A stretch of 64,000 bases of DNA from Megalobrama amblycephala (lineage: Eukaryota > Chordata > Actinopteri > Cypriniformes > Xenocyprididae). The translations under genes and the position numbers were made by a program. Below, piece by piece: positions 37,314-46,639 of the stretch (positions are counted from its first letter, which is position 1; each line of letters starts with the position of its first letter). The notes beneath the pieces were generated by a model, which was not told the DNA's origin, searched no databases, and saw nothing but the letters and a program-made list of their open reading frames with translations. The stretch spans positions 12,691,623 to 12,755,622 of the forward strand of contig NC_063053.1 of NCBI RefSeq assembly GCF_018812025.1. Reading direction: 5' to 3'.

Positions 37314-37777
37314 ATTGAGTTAATAACTGTATTAAGTGTGACTAAACTTGGTAATTTTTCAGCAATTTAAGAGTCTAAATTAATTTGTAAAATGTATATT
37401 TTGTATAAATTAAAAGGATGAGTTAAGTACATTTGCTTTACAGTAAACTTAAACTTCTACAACTTCTTTTACACTTTCATTTTTTTTGAAGCTGCTTTCT
37501 CTTCTGCAATAAAAAAGTGTCTTCTTTAAAAAGAGACTAACCTTAGGTCTGTATTCCAAAGCATTCACGAATAACAGTCATTTAAGTTTAGATCTATGCT
37601 CAAAAAGGGGATGACTGTTAACAGGTTCAGATTAACAAAAGTCTTATGTTCACAGCATAGTAAGTATTGTAAGGTAATGAATCTATGATATATCAGTATA
37701 TAATTGTTCATACACACCTGTGCAGGGATAATGACCGCACAGAGAAAGAGGAGAAGCAGCCACAGCTTGAGATTCAT
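22784..37777 (-). CDS. habp2: habp2: hyaluronan-binding protein 2 / factor VII-activating protease
   Basis: Fourteen coding exons, listed 5' to 3': 37777-37718, 34006-33877, 33796-33710, 33356-33249, 33161-33045, 32857-32747, 29460-29289, 28990-28896, 28635-28516, 28082-27791, 27103-26961, 23480-23346, 23258-23113 and 22945-22784. All borders are AG/GT and phases match, giving 625 codons ending in TAG. Order: signal peptide ([20 protein letters not shown]); His/Lys/Asp-rich exon with KHD repeats; acidic exon ([14 protein letters not shown]); three EGF domains, the second with the HABP2-like APPYYKCKC; a two-exon kringle; a Thr-rich linker; and a trypsin-like domain. The activation site is NR|IYGG, as in human HABP2. 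The triad is visible as TAAHC, VYNDIALL and GDSGGPL. Human HABP2 (560 aa) is a liver-secreted plasma protease that activates factor VII and pro-urokinase and binds heparin, nucleic acids and hyaluronan. Three EGF domains plus a kringle, with no fibronectin modules, argue against HGFAC or F12. The ATG at 37777 is chosen because it directly precedes the hydrophobic core. Confidence 0.93.
23820..24510. mobile_element. inverted-repeat-bounded non-coding element in habp2 intron 11-12 side region
   Basis: ACATCACTTTGTAGGCC at about 23821-23837 is mirrored by GGCCTACAAAGTGATGT at about 24493-24509. The next bases are also partly mirrored: 'gttagcat' and 'ggttccca' on the left against 'atgctaac' and 'ggaacc' on the right. 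About 690 nt is enclosed, with no transposase frame. Exact ends and target duplication are uncertain. Confidence 0.5.
24986..26555 (-). mobile_element. Tc1/mariner transposon, nearly intact
   Basis: The ends CAAACCCAATTCCAAAAAAG and CTTTTTTGGAATCGGGTTTG are inverted and flanked by TA, the Tc1/mariner target duplication. The 'CCAAAAAAGTTGGGACA' motif is repeated internally on each side (about 25158 and 26345), giving the IR/DR arrangement of fish Tc1 elements with terminal repeats of about 200 nt. A transposase gene on the minus strand fills the middle, with one frame break. It is nested in the TTAA element 24786-26915, inside the habp2 intron between exons 11 and 12, so it is younger than both. 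Confidence 0.93.
25185..26205 (-). pseudogene. Tc1-like transposase, one frameshift
   Basis: Starts at ATG 26205 with a paired-type helix-turn-helix ([20 protein letters not shown]). It reads through to about 25858, where the frame changes by a net 2-nt loss or 1-nt gain. It then continues uninterrupted to the TAA at 25185, about 340 codons in all, the usual Tc1 length. DD34E landmarks remain: WSDESKF (first Asp), QHDNARPH (second Asp) and [11 protein letters not shown] (Glu). Such enzymes cut and paste the element at TA sites. The single lesion suggests recent activity in this lineage but an inactive copy here. A sequencing or assembly error at the break cannot be excluded. Confidence 0.9.
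28222..28443. repeat. near-perfect inverted repeat, 99-nt arms, 24-nt triplet-repeat loop
   Basis: Left arm 28222-28320 and right arm 28345-28443 align as reverse complements without gaps; I count 96 of 99 matches. The loop 28321-28344 is an ATT/ATC triplet tract. It lies in the habp2 intron between exon 9 and exon 10, so the pre-mRNA could form a hairpin of about 99 bp. In the minus-strand transcript two of the three mismatches become G-U wobbles. No transposon termini or target duplication were recognised at its ends, although it could be a foldback element. Confidence 0.93.
30401..30874 (-). mobile_element. internally deleted Tc1-like element
   Basis: TA-flanked: the left end is CACTGCCCTCCAAAAGTTTGG and the right end (…GGCAGGGCAG) is its diverged mirror. 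About 474 nt remain, with only a scrap of transposase-like text on the minus strand near 30570-30630. It lies in the habp2 intron between exons 6 and 7. A TA microsatellite starts at its right TA. Confidence 0.7.
30875..30911. repeat. TA microsatellite at a Tc1 edge
   Basis: A TA array directly continuing from the right target-site TA of the element 30401-30874. Confidence 0.9.
31012..32587 (+). mobile_element. decayed Tc1/mariner element, IR/DR type
   Basis: The left end CAGTGCCCTCCACAATTATT and right end 'aataattgtggagggcact' are inverted. The ACAATTATTGGCACCC motif recurs inside each terminal repeat (about 31210 and 32385), so each repeat is about 220 nt. The element is TA-flanked and sits in TA-rich DNA; a TA array (32588-32639) abuts its right end. 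The central plus-strand transposase is broken. It lies in the habp2 intron between exons 6 and 7. Confidence 0.9.
31397..32300 (+). pseudogene. Tc1-like transposase remnant
   Basis: Starts at an ATG with [20 protein letters not shown], a Tc1 N-terminal DNA-binding helix region that runs about 55 codons before the frame breaks. Further pieces in other frames include [18 protein letters not shown], then a QDNDPKHTSN-type second catalytic site and an [13 protein letters not shown] third site. The first catalytic WSDE motif is lost. Several frameshifts and stops mean it is non-functional and older than the copy at 24986-26555. Confidence 0.85.
32588..32639. repeat. TA microsatellite at a Tc1 edge
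   Basis: An uninterrupted TA array of about 52 nt starting at the right TA of the 31012-32587 element and ending about 110 nt from habp2 exon 6. Confidence 0.95.
33465..33672 (+). mobile_element. 3' part of the TACACT...TTCAAAA repeat
   Basis: Shares 'gataaatagaaag', 'aacagcatttatttgaaa', 'gtctttactgtcacttttga' and 'gaatggtagcgta' with the right half of the element at 21951-22462. It is truncated on the left and lies in the habp2 intron between exons 3 and 4. Confidence 0.6.
34506..35089. mobile_element. TTAA-flanked AGGTGCTC...CCT element
   Basis: TTAA|AGGTGCTCTAAG on the left and 'agtacct|TTAA' on the right (TTAA at 34502-34505 and 35090-35093). About 584 nt of non-coding sequence in habp2 intron 1. 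It has the same terminal design as the elements at 48845, 52984 and 59199. Confidence 0.75.
35470..35934. mobile_element. inverted, truncated copy of the GTCCTAACCAG element
   Basis: The right end at 35934 is CTGGTTAGGAC. The body matches 11019-11572 in reverse over most of its length (see that entry). The far end is lost near 35470. It lies in habp2 intron 1. Confidence 0.7.
36535..36790 (-). pseudogene. degraded THAP-type zinc-finger fragment
   Basis: On the minus strand one frame reads KTGKSFAI and then, after a frame change near 36660, another reads [17 protein letters not shown] followed by WICSYHF. The spacing of KTGKSF, KKWI, W-x-P and C-x2-H-F is that of the THAP C2CH DNA-binding domain. 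The N-terminal cysteine pair is not seen and at least one frame break occurs, so it is not a working gene. It ends at a possible splice donor (GAG|GTAAAA near 36534). THAP domains occur in some DNA transposases and in host transcription factors; this one lies in habp2 intron 1 amid transposon debris. Confidence 0.4.
37278..37308. repeat. CT microsatellite
   Basis: An uninterrupted CT array of about 31 nt in habp2 intron 1. Confidence 0.95.
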
Positions 37778-39120
37778 GCTGGCCGTTTGTCTCTTGGGGA
37801 GTGACACACTGCAGACCTACTCTGAGTCTTACAGTGTATAAGGTCAGTGTCCTGTGAGTGCGTGGGTGTGTGTATCTATACAAGTACGTGTGAGGGGTTA
37901 ATAGGCATATACATGTGAGGATCTGTGCAACTGACAAAAGTCAAAACACTTATTTTTGTATTTCAAAAGTTTTATATTCAGCTTGAGTACAGCAAGTAAA
38001 ATCTGCTACAATTCTTTGGTCATTACATGACTAACATTAGTATCTACAGGCTACTTTTTTAATGTTTGAAAATATGTTAAAATGAAGGAATTCTGAATAA
38101 TTCAATAAGCAGTGAATGTATCAACAAAAAGTCCTGCAGTCAGAGAATGTTTCTGGATTAATGGATAGGTTGGCAGTTCACAGATCATATTGACAAAGCA
38201 GGATACTGTTTGTTTCATTGCAGACTTTGTCCGAAGTGTGGGTTGTGAGAGGTTATGCTTGCAGAAGAGGAAAGATATCAGTATAAATACAAAGGTAAAA
38301 GGCAAAACGTATACTATAAATATATAAAAGGCCCCATGAGCAATAAAAATGTTTTTATTTTTTTTTAAGTTTTTAGTCCTCATCTGTTTGAGCTCTGAGG
38401 CCATATGTATTTTAGTGTACTCCCAAGAGTTGAGAAAAACTATGCTAATTACATATAAGGAAACAATTGTGAATTATATGTTTAAAAAAAAAAAGTTGCC
38501 AATTTTGTCTATTATTTTGAATAGTCCTCAATGAAAACAGATGGTGTTATTACAGCAGGGGCTAATTACCATACTAATGCTGTGTTCCATTTACCTGGCG
38601 TCAAAACTGGAAGAGGGATGTTGGAGCTGGGAATGGCGTCACAACCAAGTTGAAGATGAATGCGTCCTTGTGCTTGCTCTTTCGGAAAACAAAGACATAA
38701 AAAGGGGTATTTTGCACAGATAATTCTGAAGTATCATGTCCAAAGAGGTCGGATAGTACTGTGTGGACCACTGAGTTTATTGAAACAAACAAACAGAAAT
38801 GATAATAAACAACATATTATTACTGTTTCACTACAGCTGATGCTCTGAGCAGCCATATTGGATTCTGAAGTCGGGGGTTGTTGCGCTTACCCCAAGTTCC
38901 CTACATTGAGGGGGCATTCCAGTTAAAAGTTCCCATGGGCTTAGGAATTTCCCATGTAACGCAATGCACCATTACTGTGGCAGGACTCTGGCCTCTTGTT
39001 TGACTAGCAAAATCAAGTAAACAATCTTCTGTTCTACTTAAAAAAGTTGCAGGCCTTCACTATGCATCTCAAAAGGCCTTATTCTACTCATTAAGAGTAA
39101 CTGTTTTAATTCTAGTCCTA
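37778..39120. other. habp2 upstream region and start of spacer
   Basis: The 5' UTR and promoter of habp2 should lie just above 37777 on the minus strand. I cannot place a start site; there is no canonical TATAAA in the first 150 nt, only a weak CTTATACAC-like element. The remainder (38000-39120) has no believable exons. The text around 38560-38720 looks repeat-like, but its ends were not found. Confidence 0.4.
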
Positions 39121-39844
39121 CACTATATTGCCAAAAGTTTTGGGGCGCCTGCCTTTACATGCACATGAACTTTAATGACATCCCATTCTTAATCCGTAGG
39201 GTTTAATATGGAGTTGGCCCACCCTTTGCAGCTATAACAGCTTCAACTCTTTAGGAGTGTGTTTATGGGAATTTTTGACCATTCTTCTAGAAGGTGTGAG
39301 GTCAGGCATGTTGGCGAGAAGGCCTGGCTCGCAGTCTCCGCTCTAATTCATCCCAAAGGTGTTCTATCGGGTTGTGGTCAGGACTCTGTGCAGGCCAGTC
39401 AAGTTCCTCTTTCACATTGCTCTTGAGCTAATCTGAAGGCCACACGAAGTTTGGAGGTCTGTAGCTATTGACTCTGCAGAAAGTTGGCGACTTCTGCGCA
39501 CTGTGCACCTCAGCATGCGCTGACCCCGCTCTGTGATTTTACGTGGCCTACCACTTTGTGGCTGAGTTGCTGTTGTTCCCAATTGCTTCCACTTTGTTAT
39601 GATACCACTAACAGTTGACTGTGTAATATTTCACGAATGGACTTATTGCACAGGTGGCAACCTATCACAGTACCACGCTTGAATTCACTGAACTCCTGAG
39701 AGTGACCCATTCTTTCACAAATGTTTCTAGAAGCAGTCTGCATGCCTAGGTGCTTGATTTTATACACCTGTGGCCATGGAAGTGATTGGAACACCTGAAT
39801 TCAATGATTTGGAGGGGTGTCCCAATATTTTTGGCAATATAGTG
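39121..39844 (-). mobile_element. internally deleted Tc1-like element (CACTATATTGCC ends)
   Basis: The TA-flanked ends CACTATATTGCCAAAAG and 'aatatttttggcaatatagtg' are inverted. About 724 nt remain of a Tc1 element that would normally be about 1.6 kb. Minus-strand remnants include MGHSQEFSEFKRGTVIGCHL near 39640-39710 (transposase N-terminus) and text near 39200-39420 matching the C-terminal half (in reverse, 'ACxxNPIEHLW'-type words). The centre is deleted. Confidence 0.85.
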
Positions 39845-39845
39845 T

Positions 39846-42396
39846 ATGTATGTTAAAAGTTTAGTGCCTCTACAGCATCTTCAGTATCTGACCACAAGAG
39901 GGCACTAGAATATCTCTTTTCCCATTGATGCACTTTACCATATGTCACCACCGAACTACAGCTTTTTAAAATAGGCCTATAATTTCCATAATAACAACAA
40001 ACTAAGAGGATGATTTTGTGAATGTAATATTACAGTTAAAATTCTAAATTAATATTGATATTATCTAATGATAGCCAAAGTAGATTTTAATTTTAATCAC
40101 TGTAACATTTTTCTCAGTGGAAACAAGTGCATTTCTAAATAAATAATACTGCATCTATGCATCTTTTTAATCTCCTGCCCTTTGTAATGTATTGCAACAC
40201 TTTACACAAACAAACACTGCTTTTTCTTCAGTGTTGTTTTCAGAGCAATCTCCAGCTGCCTCTAATTTGTGCATCAGTCACATGATAAAGGCTATGATGA
40301 AATAGTGCAAGCTAACCCTCTCTCTCTGTATCAGACCTTGCATCCCAATTTGCATACTATCCACCCTAAATAGTATTTAATATTACTAATGTCACATACT
40401 ATTTAGGATGCATAGTATGCACATTGATAAGCAGGCATAGTTTCTGTTATTGGGCAATGGACGATTGTGTAGGTCTGGTGACAGTGATGTACAGTATGTG
40501 TGTTTAATCTTAAAATGTAGGTTTAATAATTCTAGAAAATAAAAAATATATAGTAAATTATTATTATATTATTATTATTTAATAAGTACTTTTTTCCCAC
40601 AATGTTCTACACACAGCTATTCTGTAGTTGTACTGCAGTCAGGACAGATGGTTGGCTCTATTGCGTAATCTGTTTCTGCTATAAATCGTTTACAGAATGT
40701 GATATCACATGTTTATCCTCCTCGTCAGTGTTCCACAACCACTTTCATTGCAGGTGCTTTGGCTGATGTATTCACTATGACCTACTTCAAGTTATCCAAG
40801 ACGGATAATCTAAAACACAGCAAAATAAACCAAAACTGTCTCATGGGCCTTGTACTTTAAAATTAGACACATTTAATAATACTTAAGAGACTGACAAGCC
40901 ATGTCAGTTTCTTTGTTTTAGTATTAACTTCTATATATTTTATAACAATGATGCCTGGGTTTGCTGTCATTTATCAATGTGATTTTGCACATGCTATAAC
41001 ATGTAAATCAAAATGAAAATTTGCTGAATGTCATAAAATCTTCAACTGGCAAATGTTTAAATGGCAATTCCTGTAGTAGCAACTCATCAAATCTAGTTTT
41101 GCTTCCCATGCCTTAATCAACCTCGATTATCTCCCTTTCCAGTGGGGCAGCCAGATTACACAAAGTGGTACAAATTTGGCTAATATCAAAGTTTTTTTCC
41201 CTTTATAAATACAAAGGATGCCACGACTTTTTGTTTTCCTTGGTTTCTATCAACAGAGCCAATCTAATTTCCTGAGAGAGAAAGAGCAGTTCTCCTGAGT
41301 GAGATAATTTTATTCTCTCCCACAGTGTGCAGTGATGGCTGTGTATATGGCCTTCTGAGAATGTTGTTGACATCTTACCCAGATGATACATCTTCATTTG
41401 TTTATACTTGGCATACAGTCATTTTCTGTCGTCCTATGTAATGATCACTGCAAAAGCACACTCGCTTCAGTCTCACTAAAGTAAAAACTTTGTAGGCCTA
41501 GTTTATTTTGTGAATACATTTGTCAATCAAAGAAAATGATGGGATTGTGCCGAGTTATAAATGTATATGATTTGTACAGAAGAGTTGATGACATTCCCGC
41601 CCTGCATAGGATGTCCAGAATCTTGTTTGAGAGCAATGAACTGTTACACTGTTTTTTTTTTTTTTTTTGCGTGTTTGACATTGTACATTGTACTCAGAGC
41701 TTCTTGCACATCTTTTCCAATGTGGTTTTATACTGCAAATGGCTAATAAAGTGAACTGTGAACTGAAATATCTTCAATACTGCAAAATGCAAAAAAGTGT
41801 GAATTCTCTACATTTTAATTTGTTTATGCTTATTCCACATATGACCTTATTAATATGCGGTTTACGTGACTTGATCCTCATCATCACCCTCATCACTCAT
41901 GCTTATTTATCCCATGAGGTATCTTAAGAAGTATTTAGCTCAGATAAGTGAACAATAGACTATTTTTCAGATAAACAGTCACACACCCTCAAATATTCTG
42001 AAGGCTGATCCAGAAATATGACTAAGTTTCTGGGAAAATGTTGATGTCCATTTCACAGATAAACATTCCAGTTAGCTTAATGCTTTATTGACTGTTGTAG
42101 CAATGTAAGGTGCAATAGTCTTTACTTTCTTATTGTGATGTATATCCAAGTAAAAGGGCTTCTCAAACAAGAAAAAATGTAGGTCGGGACTTCATTTTGT
42201 CAATCGGGAATTAATTAGATGGTGTGATCTCATGTGAGTGACAGGTTGCCCTGCCCTTGTGCCAGTTAACACGTCACCAGAATCAGAGATGTCGCTGCAA
42301 GAGGGAGGGGAAGTTATGCTGCATTCACGCCATTTCGAAATTACCATAAATAAAGCTCTGTATATTTGTAATACACCACTTGAAGTTGAACACACC
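39846..42396. other. intergenic spacer, no gene recognised
   Basis: AT-rich sequence without credible exons. Contains a CTCF-like core at 39892-39905 (CCACAAGAGGGCAC, one departure from consensus). Around 40350-40420 there is a small inverted motif (CATACTAT / ATAGTATG) that is probably a fragment of a MITE. The open frames across 41536-41754 are interrupted by a poly-T run and match nothing known to me. Confidence 0.45.
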
Positions 42397-42400
42397 TTAA

Positions 42401-43239
42401 AGGAATAGTTCACTTTCAAATTAAAATTTCCTGATAATTTACATCCAAGATGTCCATTTTCTTCTTTCTTCGGTCGAAAAGAAATGAAGGTTTTTGATGA
42501 AAACATTCCAGGATTTTTCTCCATATAGTGGACTTCAATGGGCCCCAAATGGTTGAAGGTCAAAATTACAGTTTCGGTGCAGCTTCAAAGCGTTCTACAC
42601 GATCCTAGACGAGGAATAAGGGTCTTATCTAGAGAAACCATCACTCATTTAAAAAAAAAAAAAAAAAAAATATAAATTTTAACCATAAATGCTCATCTTG
42701 AACTAGCTCTCTTCTTCTCTATTTGAAATCCAGCAGTGTAGACACTGCTAAGTGTATTACTGTCCTCCACAGGTCAAAGTTTGAACTAATTGTTATATAC
42801 TTGCACTAGCATATTGTATATGACAATTTAGTTCAAACCTTGACCTGTGGAGGGCAGTAATACACTTAGCACTGTCTACATTGCTGGAATTCAAATAGAG
42901 AAGAAGAAAAGAGCTAGTTCAAGATGAGCATTTATGGTTAAAATTTATACCTTTTTTTTTATTTTTTTATTTTTTAGAAAATGAGTGATGGTTTCTCTAG
43001 GTAAGACCCTTATTTCTCGTCTGGGATAGTGTAGAATGCTTTGAAGCTGCACTGAAACTAATTTTGACCTTCAACCGTTTGGGGTCCATTGAAGTCCATT
43101 ATATGGAGAAAAATCCTGGAATGTTTTCATCAAAAACCTTAATTTCTTTTCGACTGAAGAAAGAAAGACATGAACATCTTGGATGACATGGGGGTGAGTA
43201 AATTATCAGGAAATTTTAATTTGAAAGGGAACTAATCCT
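42401..43239. mobile_element. complete TTAA-flanked foldback MITE, about 400-nt arms
   Basis: TTAA|AGGAATAGTTC on the left and 'aatcct|TTAA' on the right (42397-42400 and 43240-43243). Nearly the whole element is one hairpin: 'ttaaaatttcctgataattta' near 42420 is mirrored near 43200, 'ccaggatttttctccatata' near 42510 near 43105, and 'gtgtattactgtcctccaca' near 42753 near 42850. The loop centres near 42805. There is no coding capacity. It lies between habp2 and atrnl1. Confidence 0.88.
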
Positions 43240-43721
43240 TTAAATCGCAGTGGTCAGGTGGTACAGCGGCCATGTGGTACAAGTTGTAATTACAAGTTCT
43301 ACATGTGAAGGCTTTTTACAATTCAGAATCATTACAGTAATTATAACATGATGTGAATGTAGAAAATAGGAGAAAACAACTTTGGTTGTTTTGAGATCAT
43401 TAGAAAATATTGACAACGTATTTTGTATTCTGCAGAAGAAATAATACATACAGGTTTGGAGTAGCTAAATGATGACAGAATTTTCATTTTTAGGTGGAGT
43501 GTTCCTTTAAGTTGTGACCTTGAGGAAAAAAAAAGAAGAAAAAAAAGAATGGTCTCGTAGAACTTCAGTACCTCCCCTATGTTCAGACCACAACTTTTAT
43601 AACCCGCACGACGCGCATGCAGCTCTGCACAAATGAACAGGGCGCTATCGCTTTAAATGTAAGACGACTAAGAGTTTCCAATCCTACTATGATGAAGGAT
43701 TGGCTCTTGAATATTAATTGT

Positions 43722-43731
43722 GTCACGTGAC
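43722..43731. promoter_or_regulatory. CLEAR / E-box palindrome
   Basis: GTCACGTGAC, identical to the CLEAR consensus bound by TFEB/MITF-family factors and also a perfect USF-type E-box. Confidence 0.5.
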
Positions 43732-43751
43732 TGATTGGACGCGCAGGGAAG

Positions 43752-43764
43752 GTTACCAAGCAAC
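43752..43764 (+). promoter_or_regulatory. RFX X-box
   Basis: GTTACC-A-AGCAAC fits the X-box consensus GTNRCC(N0-3)RGYAAC completely. It is adjacent to a reverse CCAAT box, a frequent RFX/NF-Y pairing. Confidence 0.55.
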
Positions 43765-44311
43765 GTCAGCGTAATCTAATTAATATTCATAAGCCAAACC
43801 TTTTCCGTAGTAAGATTCGTCATTTGGCTCTGAGCTCAGCAGGAGCAGCAGTAGGGAACTGCACATTGTTTTGGATAGGAGTTGAGCTGTCATTCGTCTC
43901 CGAGTGCATCTCTGAGAGAAACAAAGGCGAAACGGCAACAACAGCACGACTTACTGTTTGGAAAGGCATGCTCAAATCACGCAGTTATTTTTTCGACTAT
44001 GTTGGCATAGTTTTTGAATAACTGCACATCTGTATCTTATGTCGCTATTTCTGGAACGATATAAATGACATGGTTTTTGGCTTTTTATGAATAACGCGCT
44101 GAGGTGGATGTTCATCCTCTAGAACAGACTGGAGAAAGTTACGTTACATATTGGTTAATAAATTCATGCGTTTTGGCAATGACAACAAGCTACACATTGT
44201 AAGAAAACCAGGAGTATTTCTCTGCTCTGTAGAGAGTTCCGAATTAAAAACTTGAAGTCTAATGAAGACAGTAACCTTATCTCTATGTTTAGATCAGAGG
44301 AGAACAGGAGG

Positions 44312-44553
44312 ATGGATTTTGGCAGAAGAAGAATGTCTTCACGCTTCTCCACGAGGTGTTTCTTATGTAGGACTGAGGAGCTCAGGACGTACCTTTTCAC
44401 GTTTATGATTTTTTACCTGCTAATATGCACTGAAGGATCCTATTCCAAAACCTGTGATAAAAACTGCATCTTTGGAAGATGTATCAATGGAACTTGCGTC
44501 TGTGACCAGGGATGGGCTGGAGATCAATGTCAACATTGCCAAGGGAAATTCAA
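44312..44553 (+). CDS. atrnl1: atrnl1 (attractin-like 1), first coding exon
   Basis: The frame opens at ATG 44312, which has A at -3 and G at +4; an in-frame ATG at 44285 has a weaker context. It encodes a basic N-terminus, a hydrophobic signal segment (YLFTFMIFYLLICTEG) and the start of the first EGF-like unit. The unit has the strongly conserved CVCDQGWAGDQCQHCQGKF, matching human ATRNL1 (CLCDPGWVGDQCQHCQGRF). The exon ends at a canonical donor, CAA|gtgagt, at 44553/44554 after two bases of a codon. Attractin-like 1 is a large single-pass membrane protein with CUB, Kelch, PSI and EGF/laminin-type domains. Attractin itself acts in melanocortin signalling and myelination. The next exon is not in the remaining 9.4 kb, consistent with the very long first introns of this gene in vertebrates. 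Confidence 0.9.
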
Positions 44554-44684
44554 GTGAGTAACGCTTTTCCCTCCGGGTAACAGGTTCATTGTTTGCAAAC
44601 AACGTTTACATGTGGCGATAGCAGTACATTCCCTTCTTGGTTAAATGTTTGCCTTACTGTTATTAAGAGCACAAAGGCCAGAAA

Positions 44685-44706
44685 GCCCCCCCCCCCCCCC
44701 CCCCCC
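44685..44706. repeat. poly-C run
   Basis: An uninterrupted run of about 21 C, about 130 nt inside atrnl1 intron 1. Such runs are rare in this AT-rich window and prone to sequencing error. Confidence 0.9.
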
Positions 44707-44860
44707 ACATACAGCATATCAGCATATCTTCAGAAGGGAATTAGATATATGTTAGATACTTAGATAATATAGACAATGCATCTGCAAATGTTTTTAAATA
44801 ATTTTAATATGGCACACATGCATTAAAAATAGAAAACAACATATTGCTTACTACATAATT

Positions 44861-45053
44861 CACCCTTAAAAATAAAGTCTTAGAACCCCTGCATTGCTCA
44901 AAGGGTTCTTTAGGTTATTAAAATGTTCTTTACACTAAGAAAAATAAAATGGTTCTTTTAGGATATGATCACTGAAAGGTTGTGTGGGGAACCAAAAATG
45001 GTTCTTCTATATAGCATTGCTGTGAAAATCTCCTTTTGGAATTTTTAAGAGTG
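44861..45053. mobile_element. short CACT-type MITE
   Basis: The left end CACCCTTAAAAATAAA and right end 'tttttaagagtg' are inverted, with 'ggttctt' words throughout. About 193 nt, non-coding. A fragment of the same family is at 10277-10350. Confidence 0.55.
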
Positions 45054-46599
45054 TGTAATAGTCAGAAACTGAGTGTAAGATTCATTAAAGATTATAAGTT
45101 GGTGTAAAGTGTAGTCAAGTCAGAACACAACATAGAGATCTCTTCATCGTGTCATAACTATGAATTCATCAGACACGATATAACAGTATGGGTATTGAGA
45201 TTGTGGATTCCCATCAGGTCAAACTTTAAGTTTACATGCAGAAATGTATGTGGGAGAACTCTTTTGATTGAACCATAGTGAAGGTAAATCACTAAAGATA
45301 TCTCTTTAAAATCTCATTTTATTTCTCTGAGACACCAATGCGATATATGGGAGAGCAAATTGAGACCTTGGCTTTGCGTAAATCTGCTGCCTCTCAGATA
45401 TTTCTAAGAAACCGACCAGAGTAATCTTATATCTCATAAGAATTACAGAAGACTAAAGAGGTCTCAGTAATATCAAAAACTGCTTAGATTTGCTCAGAAA
45501 ATCTGACTTTTCTGTCCAAATCACATTCATTTTATAGCACTAAACTCTTACCATATGTCCACACAGTTGTTTTATTTGTGTTTATTTGATTAATCACAAG
45601 GAATTTTAAGAGTCAAAGTTGATAATTAAATTATAGGTGAGAACTCAAAATCTCCTGAGCTATAATGAACACCTCAGAGAATTGTATTCTCAGTGGCTTA
45701 AACTTAAGTTTAAAATAGGAATGCACATTCAGTGGTTGAATAGTTTAATTTAGACTAGAGGCATAATTACATTGGTGCTTGAAAATGGTTTCCTCCTTGA
45801 GTTCAAATACATTGTGCTCTCTAGTAAGGGATAATGATGTGGTGTGTTTAGAGTGTTTGAACTGGCCCTGTGACTCTGCTTTCTTTGAAGAATCACCCAT
45901 GATGATTATGTTCAATCATCATGTTTAAGTGACATGTTATCTTTTGGTAACGTAAAGTGGTACTTGTGTAACTGTAGACGAAGTGTGAAAATAGGTACAG
46001 ACTTCTATGGGTTGTTTTCAGCAGCACTTTCATCAAAATTTGGTTTCTCTAATGCTGTACTGTATATCTAAAAATAGTCCCCAGAACATTATGGGCAGCG
46101 TCACTCATCAGAGTGCCTTCTGGGGAGGTGAGGAGCTTATAAAAGAGCTTAACTGAAGGATCTGACCTTGTATTTCCCTTATCTTTGACATTCTCCACAG
46201 ATGTCTATTTCATTTCAAAATGCCTTGTAATCTGCCAGAGAAGTCAGTCAGAGATTTAAGGAAAAGTTCACCAAAAACCTAGGCACTGTCATATTGATTG
46301 ATTCTTTTTTACTGTGGAACACAAAAGGAGAAATTCTGAAGCATTGTACTAAAGAAGAATTGCATCATTTTTGTGCAGTTACTATGAGTTGGAATGCTTT
46401 CAAACTTCAAAAAAGACTCAAAGCCCCATACCATTCTTTTAATTTTTTAAAGTTCCACAATAACTTTCTGTGAGTAAAAGTCTTTTAAGGAAAGTCTTGT
46501 CAGTGTATGTCATTGTGCATGGTATAGGCCTTATGACAGACAGGCAGACAGACAAACGGTATATCGTTACAACCCTAATTGTGATAGATAGTTAAATAA

Positions 46600-46639
<40 letters not shown>

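Larger units (their letters stand above)
43560..44311 (+). promoter_or_regulatory. atrnl1: atrnl1 promoter and 5' leader
   Basis: This GC-richer stretch precedes atrnl1 exon 1. It contains CCAAT boxes (43678-43682 forward; 43699-43703 and about 43734-43738 reverse), a GTCACGTGAC palindrome (43722-43731) and an RFX X-box (43752-43764) within about 90 nt, a typical TATA-less arrangement. The transcription start probably lies downstream, about 43800-43900. The open frame at 43824-44021 lacks an ATG and is treated as leader sequence. Confidence 0.55.

Noticed and set aside
43824..44021. 65-codon frame upstream of atrnl1 exon 1
   Set aside because: It lacks an ATG start and lies in the expected 5' leader; no similarity to a known peptide.
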